This document shows, in pieces, positions 44,649-52,594 of a stretch of 64,000 nt of DNA (positions are counted from its first letter, which is position 1; each line of letters opens with the position of its first letter). Below the pieces are notes generated by a model. The model did no database searches. It was not told the DNA's origin and worked only from the letters and a program-made list of their open reading frames with translations. The stretch covers positions 16,516 through 80,515 of the forward strand of contig JADHUC010000008.1 of assembly GCA_016784735.1 (NCBI GenBank), written 5' to 3'. A program made the position numbers and the translations under genes. The stretch comes from Pirellulaceae bacterium (GTDB taxonomy: Bacteria > Planctomycetota > Planctomycetia > Pirellulales > Pirellulaceae).

Positions 44649-46028
44649 ATGTTCTTGGGTAAATGGGACCTGGCCCACGCTCGCATGGCAACGATCTATG
44701 TAGCGTTCTTCTGGTCGATTGGGATCATGTCAATTGCGAACCCGTCCGTTTGGGGCCAGGAAGAAGAGGAAGATCCATTGCTTCAGATGGTCGTCGAGTT
44801 GGTCAGCGACACCGACCGGGATATGCGCGCGTTGGGGCTGCAGCAGGTTCGCGAGGAGGCACCCGGCGAAGCGGCAACGAAGAACTTCGTCGAGCTGTTG
44901 CCGAAACTGGCCACCGACGCACAGGCAGACCTTTTGGAAGCACTGGGTGAGCGTGGCGACGTGGCGGCTCGGCCAAAAGTCCTGGAGATGGTCGACGGCA
45001 AAGAGGAAGTGGTCCGTATCGCTTCGCTGCGAGCGTTGGGCGGCTTGGGCAGCGCCGCCGAGGTATCGCTCCTGGCCAAATGTGCCGCGTCCGGATCGGA
45101 TAACGAAAAATCCGCCGCACTGCAGAGTCTTGTGCGACTTCGCGGCGACGATGTCAATAAGGCCATCGTGGCGGGGATGTCCGACGCTGAGACGCCGGTC
45201 CGCGTAGCCCTGCTGGGCGTGCTGGCCGACCGTAACGCCAAGGAGGCCCTGTCGTCCGTGCTGGATTCCGCAAAAGGAACGGAACCATCGGTTCGCCTGG
45301 CTGCCACGAAGGCCCTGCGTTATCTGGCCGACGAGAGCAACACGGCGGCTATTGTGGATCTTCTAAAGGTGGCCAAGGGAGATGCCGAACGAGGTCAGAC
45401 CGAGTTGGCACTGCTGGTCGTCTGCAGCCGCGGCCGCGAGAAGTGCGCGGAAGCCATCGTCGCCGGCCTGGACGACGCCGATGCGTCGGCGCGTATCGCG
45501 CTGTTGCACGCGTTGGCCCGAGCGGGCGGAGCGGATTCGCTGGCAGCGATTGTCGAGCGATTGAAGGACGACGACGAAGCGGTGCAAGACGAAGCCGTAC
45601 GAATGCTCTCGGCTTGGCCGGATCCGGCCGTAAAGTCGAATCTGATGGACCTTGCCGAGAAAGACAATCCACGACATCAGGTACTGGCCATTCGCGGCTT
45701 GGTGCGCCTTGCAGGCCCCCAGGAAGACCAGCCCGCCGACATAGAGACGCTGTCGAAAGTGATGGACATGGCAAAACGGCCGCAGGAGAAGCGGCTGGTT
45801 ATCGGCGTTCTGGGTGGTATTGCCACTTCCGAGTCACTTGCCCTGGCCATGTCCGCGGTAAGCGATCTGTCTATTGCCGAAGAAGCGGGGCTTGCCGCGG
45901 CGCAAGTTGCCGAAAGAATCGAAGATGGTGATGCAGACGAGATCCGCACCGCCATGCAGAAAGTGCTGCGATTCGTCCAGAACCGAGAGACACGCGATCG
46001 CGTGCAAAAGGTCCTGGAGTCGCTCTAG
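44649..46028 (+). CDS. Secreted HEAT-repeat protein, longer paralogue
   Basis: 459 residues from ATG 44649, which follows GGGAGGAAACGT and is preferred over 44628. Signal region WDLAHARMATIYVAFFWSIG leads to a cleavage site near VWGQEEEE. The rest is a continuous solenoid of HEAT repeats: GLQQVREEAPGEAATKNFVE, LLPKLATDAQADLLEALGER, VVRIASLRALGGLGSAAEVS, PVRVALLGVLADRNAKEALS, EAVQDEAVRMLSAWPDPAVK and others, about ten units. It probably binds other proteins in the periplasm. It is followed 35 bp later by a lipoprotein gene and then glycosyltransferase genes on the same strand. Confidence 0.85.
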   Translation: MFLGKWDLAHARMATIYVAFFWSIGIMSIANPSVWGQEEEEDPLLQMVVELVSDTDRDMRALGLQQVREEAPGEAATKNFVELLPKLATDAQADLLEALGERGDVAARPKVLEMVDGKEEVVRIASLRALGGLGSAAEVSLLAKCAASGSDNEKSAALQSLVRLRGDDVNKAIVAGMSDAETPVRVALLGVLADRNAKEALSSVLDSAKGTEPSVRLAATKALRYLADESNTAAIVDLLKVAKGDAERGQTELALLVVCSRGREKCAEAIVAGLDDADASARIALLHALARAGGADSLAAIVERLKDDDEAVQDEAVRMLSAWPDPAVKSNLMDLAEKDNPRHQVLAIRGLVRLAGPQEDQPADIETLSKVMDMAKRPQEKRLVIGVLGGIATSESLALAMSAVSDLSIAEEAGLAAAQVAERIEDGDADEIRTAMQKVLRFVQNRETRDRVQKVLESL

Positions 46029-46063
46029 GTTGCTAGAACGTGATCGACAAGGAGAAAAACGCG

Positions 46064-46927
46064 ATGATCCATTTCCAATATTCTGGCCGGCTTTGGTCGG
46101 TCCTCACCGTGCTGGCCTTGTGTGTCGTCATCGGCTGTGTGCCGCCCCCGGAACGGCCGATTGGATCGACGACGACGGGAAGCACAAACTTGACGTCCGT
46201 AGCTTCAAACGTGACGACGCCGTACACGGAACCGCTCGTCGAGGAACCGGTTACTGACCCGTACGCGTCGGCCGAAGTCGAAACCGTTACTCCGTTGGAT
46301 ACGGTGGCGATGGCGCCGACCACTAGCCTTGCGAACCTGGTGCACATTGATCTGGAATTGCCTGCCCCAGCCTTCAAGGGTACGCCCGTTCCATTGGAAG
46401 AGCCGAATGTCGAAAAACCGAGGGGCAAGCCGCGACCGCCGTTCCTGGCCCCGGAAGGCACGGTCAATTTGGCGCTCGGCCAACGCGTGACCGCCAGTGA
46501 CCTGGTGCCAATCAGCGGCGAATTGGACTTGGTGACCGATGGCGACAAGGAGGCATCGGACTTTGGCTATTTGGGGACGCGGGCCGGTTCCGAATGGGTC
46601 CAGGTGGATCTAGGGCAGAAGGGTTCGATCTACGCCGTAGTGGTATGGCACAACCATGCCGACGCGCGAGTGTACCGGGATGTGATCGTCCAGGTCAGCG
46701 ACGATCCCGATTTCCTGGACGCGCAGACCGTATTCAACAACGACTATGACAACAGTTCGGGCATGGGCATCGGCGCCGACATGGGCTATGTCGAAACATC
46801 CGAGGGCAAACTGATCGACTGCAAAGGCGTGCAAGGCCGCTTCGTCCGCCTTTACAGCAAGGGCAGCACCGTCGACGACAAGAATCACTACACCGAAGTG
46901 TCGGTGTACGGAAGGCCGGCGGCGTGA
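46064..46927 (+). CDS. Discoidin-like (F5/8 type C) lipoprotein
   Basis: 287 residues from ATG 46064 (AAGGAG upstream). The lipoprotein signal is MIHFQYSGRLWSVLTVLALC followed by VVIGC, with Cys 25 as the lipidation site. A Thr/Pro-rich linker runs to about residue 145. The C-terminal 140 residues (NLALGQRVTASDLVPISGEL, WVQVDLGQKGSIYAVVVWHN, VYRDVIVQVSDDPDF, FVRLYSKGS, HYTEVSVYG) follow the discoidin/F5-8C pattern of carbohydrate-binding modules. It is anchored to a membrane by lipid and exposed outside the cytoplasm. The next gene begins 30 bp later. Confidence 0.8.
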   Translation: MIHFQYSGRLWSVLTVLALCVVIGCVPPPERPIGSTTTGSTNLTSVASNVTTPYTEPLVEEPVTDPYASAEVETVTPLDTVAMAPTTSLANLVHIDLELPAPAFKGTPVPLEEPNVEKPRGKPRPPFLAPEGTVNLALGQRVTASDLVPISGELDLVTDGDKEASDFGYLGTRAGSEWVQVDLGQKGSIYAVVVWHNHADARVYRDVIVQVSDDPDFLDAQTVFNNDYDNSSGMGIGADMGYVETSEGKLIDCKGVQGRFVRLYSKGSTVDDKNHYTEVSVYGRPAA

Positions 46928-46956
46928 CGTTTCGATCAGAGAGCAGGTAAACAAAG

Positions 46957-48720
46957 GTGTCGGGAACCTCTTCTACGCAAGTTCCTTCGGAGCGAAGCGG
47001 TAAGAGATTCTTGGCACCTTTTTCTTTTGGCGTGTTGCTGTTTATCGTCGCCGGAGCTGCGGTGCCGCGTCTGGCGAAATTGGACAACCGGCCGATGCAC
47101 TGCGACGAGGCGGTGCATGCGATCAAGTTTGGGCGGCTGCTGGAAGATGACGACTACGTCTACGATCCTCACGAGTATCACGGCCCCAGCCTGAACTTCC
47201 TTGCCCTGCCGATCGCTTGGCTGGTATCGGCCGAACGACTCACCGAAATCACCGAGACGCATCTTCGGCTGCTGCCGGCCGTATTCGGTATCGCCATCGT
47301 TGGCGCCGTCTGGCGGCTCAGACGCGAGTTGGGTTACGCGGCCGCTTTGTGCGCAGCCGCACTGACAGCCGTTTCGCCGGCTATGGTCTTCTACAGCCGG
47401 TACTACATCCAGGAAATGCTGCTGGTCGTCTTCACCTTCGGGGCCATCATCGCCGTATGGCGTTTCGTGCGCGCTGAACAGGTGTCAGAGACCCCTTCAT
47501 GGTTCACGAGATTCGTGATACCTGGTCTGTGGCTCACTGTTGGTGGCGTCTGTGTCGGCATGATGCATGCCAGCAAAGAGACGTGTGTAATCCACCTGTT
47601 TGCGATGTTCGTTGCGTTTGGGACATTGATAGTCGCCCGACGTATCACTGACCGGTCTGCAGCGTCCTCGCAACAGCACCGCAAACAGACCGCTGCCGAC
47701 TCTTGGTTCCCAACTGAGGTCTCGCTCCGGCGAGTCGCGATTCCAGCAACCCTTATGGCAGTAACAGCCCTGATCGCGTCGGCGATCTTCTTTTCGTCTT
47801 TCCTGGATAATCCGCGCGGCGTTGTCGATTCGTTCACAACCTACTTTCATTACCTCGGTCGAGCGTCTGGCGAAGGCACCACCGGTCGACACGTCCAGGA
47901 TTGGGACTACTACTTTCGAATCTTATTCTGGTGGCATCGCGGTGATTTCGTGTGGAGCGAAGCTCCCATTGCCCTGTTGGCCGTGGTGGGACTGGTTGCC
48001 GCAGTCGTGGGCAAAGGCGTGAAACCCGATCAGCTTCCGATGGCACGCTTTCTTGGTGTCTACACCATTGTGATGACCGGCGTCTACTCGGTATTGCCGT
48101 ACAAGACGCCGTGGTGCGCGTTGGGACTACTGCACGGCATGATACTCTTGGGCGGGATTGGCACAGTGGTGCTCGTCCGGCTAACTCCAACGCATGTTGG
48201 GAAAGCCCTGATGGTCATCACGCTCGTTGGCGCGGCCGGTCTCCTGGGCTATCAGGCGTATCGAGCCAGCTTCGTGGCGTTCGAACATCAGGACAATCCT
48301 CACGTCTACGCCCACACGACCAACGACGTACCGGTGCTTGTCGAACGCGTCACGCAACTCGCTGGTGCTCATCCCGATGGCGACAACGTACATGTCGAAG
48401 TGATCTGTCCGGAAGACGACTACTGGCCATTGCCGTGGTACCTACGCAACTTCCCCAACGTTGGCTGGCATGGCGATGTACCGACGGGGCCGGGTGCACC
48501 GTTAATCATCACACAGCCGTCGATGGAAGCAGGACTGCTTAAACGGCTGTTTGAAGATCAGCCACCCGGTCAGCAACACTTGTACGTACCAGTGCTGCGG
48601 GACGACAAGCTTCAAGAGTGGGAGTTGCGACCGCACGTTCCATTGCGCGTCTACGTGCGGTTAGACCTATGGGACGCATTTCAAGCGAAGGACGATACGG
48701 CATCTTGGGATGGCCGGTAA
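46957..48720 (+). CDS. TIGR03663 (Agl23-type) multi-pass membrane glycosyltransferase
   Basis: 587 residues from GTG 46957. About a dozen hydrophobic segments alternate with loops. The first loop contains DNRPMHCDEAVHAIKFG and YDPHEYHGPSLNF, the Asp-Glu motif and HGP signature of TIGR03663 proteins, related to the GT-C fold of ArnT and oligosaccharyltransferases. Such enzymes use a polyprenyl-phosphate sugar donor to modify surface molecules. The C-terminal about 150 residues are soluble. It lies directly after the discoidin lipoprotein and is followed, 148 bp later, by a GT2 gene of the dolichyl-phosphate glucosyltransferase kind, a logical donor/transferase pair. Confidence 0.85.
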   Translation: MSGTSSTQVPSERSGKRFLAPFSFGVLLFIVAGAAVPRLAKLDNRPMHCDEAVHAIKFGRLLEDDDYVYDPHEYHGPSLNFLALPIAWLVSAERLTEITETHLRLLPAVFGIAIVGAVWRLRRELGYAAALCAAALTAVSPAMVFYSRYYIQEMLLVVFTFGAIIAVWRFVRAEQVSETPSWFTRFVIPGLWLTVGGVCVGMMHASKETCVIHLFAMFVAFGTLIVARRITDRSAASSQQHRKQTAADSWFPTEVSLRRVAIPATLMAVTALIASAIFFSSFLDNPRGVVDSFTTYFHYLGRASGEGTTGRHVQDWDYYFRILFWWHRGDFVWSEAPIALLAVVGLVAAVVGKGVKPDQLPMARFLGVYTIVMTGVYSVLPYKTPWCALGLLHGMILLGGIGTVVLVRLTPTHVGKALMVITLVGAAGLLGYQAYRASFVAFEHQDNPHVYAHTTNDVPVLVERVTQLAGAHPDGDNVHVEVICPEDDYWPLPWYLRNFPNVGWHGDVPTGPGAPLIITQPSMEAGLLKRLFEDQPPGQQHLYVPVLRDDKLQEWELRPHVPLRVYVRLDLWDAFQAKDDTASWDGR

Positions 48721-48748
48721 CCGCGGCTACAATGGCGACCGAGTGGAA

Positions 48749-48827
48749 TGGCAGAATTATGGGGGCAGAATTATGAACCATGAAGGAAATGGGAGTGCCT
48801 ATCATTCTGCCTCCACTATTCTGCCAG
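48749..48827. repeat. Repeat cluster with direct and inverted GGCAGAAT units
   Basis: The word GGCAGAATTATG occurs twice in direct order (48750-48761, 48764-48775), and its partners ATTCTGCC and ATTCTGCCA appear in reverse at 48804-48811 and 48818-48826. The stretch could therefore fold as nested hairpins. It fills the gap between two glycosyltransferase genes. Confidence 0.6.
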
Positions 48828-48867
48828 CTCGCGGCAACTTCGACGAACCGCCTATTCCCATTCCATC

Positions 48868-49614
48868 ATGAGCGTAGCCCTCACGCTGATCGTTCCCGCC
48901 TACAACGAAGCCCAGCGTCTTCCGCCGTTCTTGGATGACGTGCGCGCGTATCTTCCCGGGCAGTTCAGCGACGACTACGAAGTGATCGTCGTCGACGACG
49001 GCAGCACCGACGGTCTACCCACGGTTGTTGAGGAGATGGCGAGCGATTGGCCACAACTACGAGCCGTCTGCCACTCGGAGAATCAAGGAAAGGGGGCAGC
49101 GGTCCGAACCGGTATGCTAATGGGTCGTGGCGAGCTGCTTCTATTTGCCGACGCCGATGGTGCGACTCCGATCGCCGAAGAGGCGAAACTGCGGGCTGCG
49201 ATCGAAGCCGGCGCAGATGTGGCAGTCGGCTCGCGGCTGCTCGGTTCGCCCGAGGTGACTCGCGATCGCACGTGGTTCCGCGGCATGGTTGGCCGTGCCT
49301 TCGCCCTGGCCGCGCGGTGGATGCTCCACGTGCCGGTGCGCGATACGCAGTGCGGCTTTAAGATGTTCCGGCGCGACGCGGGACGTCATCTATTCTCGCT
49401 TGTCGAGGAAAACGGCTACCTGTTCGATCTGGAGATACTGATTCTGGCCGAGAGCCTTGGATGTCAGGTATCCGAGGTTCCGGTCAACTGGTCCGAGGTG
49501 GCGGGAGGTCATTTGAGCGTTGGCCAGCACTGGAAGATGGTAGTGGCCGGACTGCGACGCCTGCGAGCAAAGAGAAAGACCGTGCTAGCCGACCGCGACA
49601 GGTCAAGAAGCTGA
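48868..49614 (+). CDS. Family 2 glycosyltransferase, dolichyl-phosphate glucosyltransferase-like
   Basis: 248 residues from ATG 48868. GT-A fold: LTLIVPAYNEAQRLPPFLDD, YEVIVVDDGSTDG, ENQGKGAAVRTGMLMGRGEL and the metal-binding LLFADADGATP (D-A-D-G), then DTQCGFKMFRR and VPVNWSEVAGGHLS. These match the dolichyl-phosphate beta-glucosyltransferase / polyprenyl-phosphate glycosyltransferase group (GT2), which transfers a sugar from NDP-sugar to a lipid phosphate on the cytoplasmic face. No membrane segment is obvious, so it is probably peripheral. It follows the TIGR03663 gene and probably supplies its lipid-linked donor. Confidence 0.85.
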   Translation: MSVALTLIVPAYNEAQRLPPFLDDVRAYLPGQFSDDYEVIVVDDGSTDGLPTVVEEMASDWPQLRAVCHSENQGKGAAVRTGMLMGRGELLLFADADGATPIAEEAKLRAAIEAGADVAVGSRLLGSPEVTRDRTWFRGMVGRAFALAARWMLHVPVRDTQCGFKMFRRDAGRHLFSLVEENGYLFDLEILILAESLGCQVSEVPVNWSEVAGGHLSVGQHWKMVVAGLRRLRAKRKTVLADRDRSRS

Positions 49615-49773
49615 AATTCTGGGAACGGTATGCGCGCACGTTACGCGACCCGCGTAGTGGTCTGTCAGGCTTCTTCTCTGCCAGACGAGCCGGCCGGGGC
49701 GATGGCGACGGACCGGCCGAACCTTCTTGGGCCCACGGTCTGAGGCCGTCTTTCCTATTCAGAATGATCGCGA

Positions 49774-50607
49774 CTACGGCGACTCGGGCGATTCCAACGG
49801 CTTGATGTAGATCCGCCGGAACTGAATCAGCGAGGACGCCGGACTCATCGGCTCCGGATCACCCTCCTTGTACGATCCCTCCTCCTTCAACTTGGCGATT
49901 TGCCGTGACGACAATGGTCCGCCATGGTGTTGGAAGCCGATCGGGCCCTGTTCGGGTATGCCCGGGATTTGGGCATTGTCGATGACCTTCTTGCCGTTCT
50001 CCATGATCGTCACACGATCGCCCGTCATCGTGATGACCATGCGATTCCATTCTCCCACGGGATTGTCGGCATTGACTTTCGGCACGGCCGCGGCGCGAAC
50101 CTCGGCCGGTAGGCTCTTATTGTTTCTTGTGCCCCACAGTTCGCCGCTGCCACACGGCCAGCACCACAAGTTCGCCTGGTGACGCGGACCCCGCAGGAGA
50201 ATGCCCGAATCGGCATTAGGAGCCGGCGTTGTGATCGGCTTGCCATCTTCGCCCGTCTTGTAGTCGCCGCTGGGCAGAATGGTCCGCATCGCATACAACC
50301 CCGACGTGCGCTTGAATCGCCACTCGAGATGCAGCATGTAGTTCCCGAATTCCTGCTCGGTAAACAGAGACTTGTTGCCCTTGGCCTCCGACTTGGCATC
50401 GTAGTCGATCACGGCATCGACCACTTTCCAATGGCCGCCGTCGCCCTCGGGCACCTTCCACCCGCTCAGATCCTCGCCATTCAAAAGGGGCGTGAACCCC
50501 GCGTCCAGAAGCCTCTTCTCATTAAACCGCTCGTCCCCCGCCACCGCGACCGTCGCCATCATCGTCAGCAGCATCCACGTCAAACCCAAGCATTTGAAGC
50601 GTTTCAT
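49774..50607 (-). CDS. Secreted DUF1080 (3-keto-disaccharide hydrolase-like) protein
   Basis: 277 residues from ATG 50607. Signal peptide ends near VAVAGDE. A single DUF1080 domain fills the rest: FTPLLNGEDLSGWKVPE, HWKVVDAVIDYD, FGNYMLHLEWRFKRTSG, ADSGILLRG, ELWGTRNNKSLPAEVRA, VGEWNRMVITMTGDRVTIME, IPEQGPIGFQHHG and IQFRRIYIKPL. DUF1080 is a concanavalin-like beta-sandwich and some members hydrolyse 3-keto-glycosides. It probably acts on sugars in the periplasm. It ends about 160 bp after the glycosyltransferase operon, in opposite orientation, and is followed on the same strand by a LamG gene. Confidence 0.9.
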   Translation of the reverse strand: MKRFKCLGLTWMLLTMMATVAVAGDERFNEKRLLDAGFTPLLNGEDLSGWKVPEGDGGHWKVVDAVIDYDAKSEAKGNKSLFTEQEFGNYMLHLEWRFKRTSGLYAMRTILPSGDYKTGEDGKPITTPAPNADSGILLRGPRHQANLWCWPCGSGELWGTRNNKSLPAEVRAAAVPKVNADNPVGEWNRMVITMTGDRVTIMENGKKVIDNAQIPGIPEQGPIGFQHHGGPLSSRQIAKLKEEGSYKEGDPEPMSPASSLIQFRRIYIKPLESPESP

Positions 50608-50757
50608 CTATCCGTCCTTTCATGTGTTGTCGACTCGCCGAAACTGCCACACGCAGCCTTCATTCGGTTCAACTGTGGTACGCCGCCAGTCCGACAATGT
50701 CAAGGAGCCCACAAGCGAAGATTCTCCAACGAATCTAGGGAGACGACGAATTGTTCC

Positions 50758-52416
50758 TCAGCGTCGCTTGGTTAGGTCACGGACCTCAGCTTCATCGATT
50801 GCTCGGTCGTAGATACGCAGATCCTTCATCCGGCCGTTGAAGTAATCGTGCTGGCCGAATCCGATTCTCAGCGGTTGTGTGTTGGACAGGTCGTAGTCTC
50901 GCGGATTGAAGGCTGACGATTGGGCAACGAGCCTGCCGTCGACGTACAGCCTGAGTAGGTCCGCTTGCCTGACGGCGGCAATGTGGCGCCAGCCGGGCCG
51001 CAAGTGCTTGTCGTAGGTGACGCACTTGCCGGCTTCCAGTGAGAAGATGTGTCCCGAGGGGAGAGTTCCGGCGAAGAGTTTTCCTTGGTACACGGCCAGA
51101 GGCCAAACGCGGCGGTACTTGGCGTTTGGCGTGAGGTCGAGGTTTCCTGTGTAGTTCCAGGTGGTGTCGCCATCGTAACGGTAGACTCTCGCCAACGGGA
51201 GCGTGCCGGCGAACAGTTTTCCGTTGTAGACGACCATACCTTCGATCTCGGTCTCGTCGCCGATCCGCCCCAGTGAGGTCCAGGTATTCGGGTCGTCGTA
51301 CCGATAAACCAAACCGTTGGGCCAGGTTCCGACGCACATCTTGCCTTGGTGGACGGCGATCGAGTAGGTCTGCGTGGTCTCGGGGATGGATTTCAGACGC
51401 GTCCAACGGGTTCCTCCGTCATAACGGAAGAAGCCGCAGCCGTCGAAACTGGTTGCGTATAGGTGTCCGTTGTAGACACCCAGCACGCCGACTCGTTGTC
51501 CCGGGTTGCCGCAGAACGTCCATTTCTTACCGCCGTCGTAGCGGTACATTCCCTTGGCGGGCCAGTACATCGTGGTGCCGTAGAGATTGCCGCGGAAGAC
51601 GGTCAGTGAGAAAACGGTATCCGCTTCGCCGAGTCCACCGCAATCGGTCCACGTGGTCCCGCCTTCGTAGCGATAGACCTTTCCACCTGGGTTCTGATTG
51701 GGCAAGGTCGACATCCCGTCATGAACCACGTTGCGTCGCGTGCCGCCGGCGTACAGCTTTCCCTTGTAGACAGCCAACGCTGGAATCATGTTGCACTGGT
51801 TGGGGCATCCGCAGTCGGCCCATTCGGTACCGCCCTCGTACCGATAGACGTGTCCAACCTTATCGTGCCCGGCCTCGAACGTGCCAACGTACAGTTTGCC
51901 GTCGTAGACGGCCATGGCGAAGATACTGAGCGCCTCGCCCGGGCGGCCACAGTCGAACCACTCGTAGTCGATTCTGGCCGCGTCGATGCCAAAGAAGAGG
52001 TTCCGGTGGTTTGGTTGAGCCGAGGCGACGCCCGAGTAGTTCATAATACTGAGCGTCGTACCCGTGCGAATCGCCGGGTCGTATTTACTGAGGATATCGC
52101 CGAGAGTATCGTCCAGTTCGACGGCGGTGTGGCCCCAAACGGCCACGGAGAAATCGCTGGTACCGAGGTCGAGCGATTTGGAGTTGGGCACTTCGATGTA
52201 GTCGTCGATGCCGTCGAATGTGGCTCCCTGTTTGGCGTCGAAAGTGACTCCGTGGACGATCCCGTGGTTGCGGTTTCCGGACGAATCCTTGGCATCGTTC
52301 GCAAGCCGATAATGTGCGACCAGACCGCCGCGAGGCGCGGCAAGCCCCAGGCCGATGAAGCCCCACAATAAGCAGAACGCGGCGGTCAGGATGGTCTTTG
52401 CATCGCGGGCGTTCAT
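50758..52416 (-). CDS. Secreted LamG protein with an inserted beta-propeller
   Basis: 552 residues from ATG 52416. Signal peptide ends near GLGLAAP. The first about 110 residues (GGLVAHYRLANDAKDSSGNR, NHGIVHGV, TFDGIDDYIEVPNSKSLDL) are the N-terminal half of a LamG/concanavalin-like lectin. Residues about 150-450 are repeated propeller blades of the type GKLYVGTFEAG-x(n)-VYRYEGGTxWxDCG, about seven copies. The C-terminal about 85 residues (RPGWRHIAAVRQADLLRLYV, DGRLVAQSS, YFNGRMKDLRIYDRAIDEAE) complete the LamG domain. So the propeller is inserted into a loop of the lectin fold. It probably binds polysaccharide outside the cell. It is divergent from the DUF4091 gene. Confidence 0.8.
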   Translation of the reverse strand: MNARDAKTILTAAFCLLWGFIGLGLAAPRGGLVAHYRLANDAKDSSGNRNHGIVHGVTFDAKQGATFDGIDDYIEVPNSKSLDLGTSDFSVAVWGHTAVELDDTLGDILSKYDPAIRTGTTLSIMNYSGVASAQPNHRNLFFGIDAARIDYEWFDCGRPGEALSIFAMAVYDGKLYVGTFEAGHDKVGHVYRYEGGTEWADCGCPNQCNMIPALAVYKGKLYAGGTRRNVVHDGMSTLPNQNPGGKVYRYEGGTTWTDCGGLGEADTVFSLTVFRGNLYGTTMYWPAKGMYRYDGGKKWTFCGNPGQRVGVLGVYNGHLYATSFDGCGFFRYDGGTRWTRLKSIPETTQTYSIAVHQGKMCVGTWPNGLVYRYDDPNTWTSLGRIGDETEIEGMVVYNGKLFAGTLPLARVYRYDGDTTWNYTGNLDLTPNAKYRRVWPLAVYQGKLFAGTLPSGHIFSLEAGKCVTYDKHLRPGWRHIAAVRQADLLRLYVDGRLVAQSSAFNPRDYDLSNTQPLRIGFGQHDYFNGRMKDLRIYDRAIDEAEVRDLTKRR

Positions 52417-52594
52417 CTTCGGGTCCTCCTAGATTGGCAATTGATTTCTCGATGACGCGAACTCAATTTCCAGGGCGAGTTAGCTGTAAAGTCCTTGATT
52501 TCCATGATAGTAGCGCCCATCGGCGGTGCAAACAATATAATCAGCGATGGTTGCGGCGTTTTGCACATCGACTTCTCGGGCTGGAGGTTAGACC

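Noticed and set aside
43499..44686. Minus-strand open frame of 395 codons
   Set aside because: It covers the HEAT gene at 43713-44504 antisense and is rich in Ala/Ser/Arg as expected from an antisense reading of GC-rich coding DNA.
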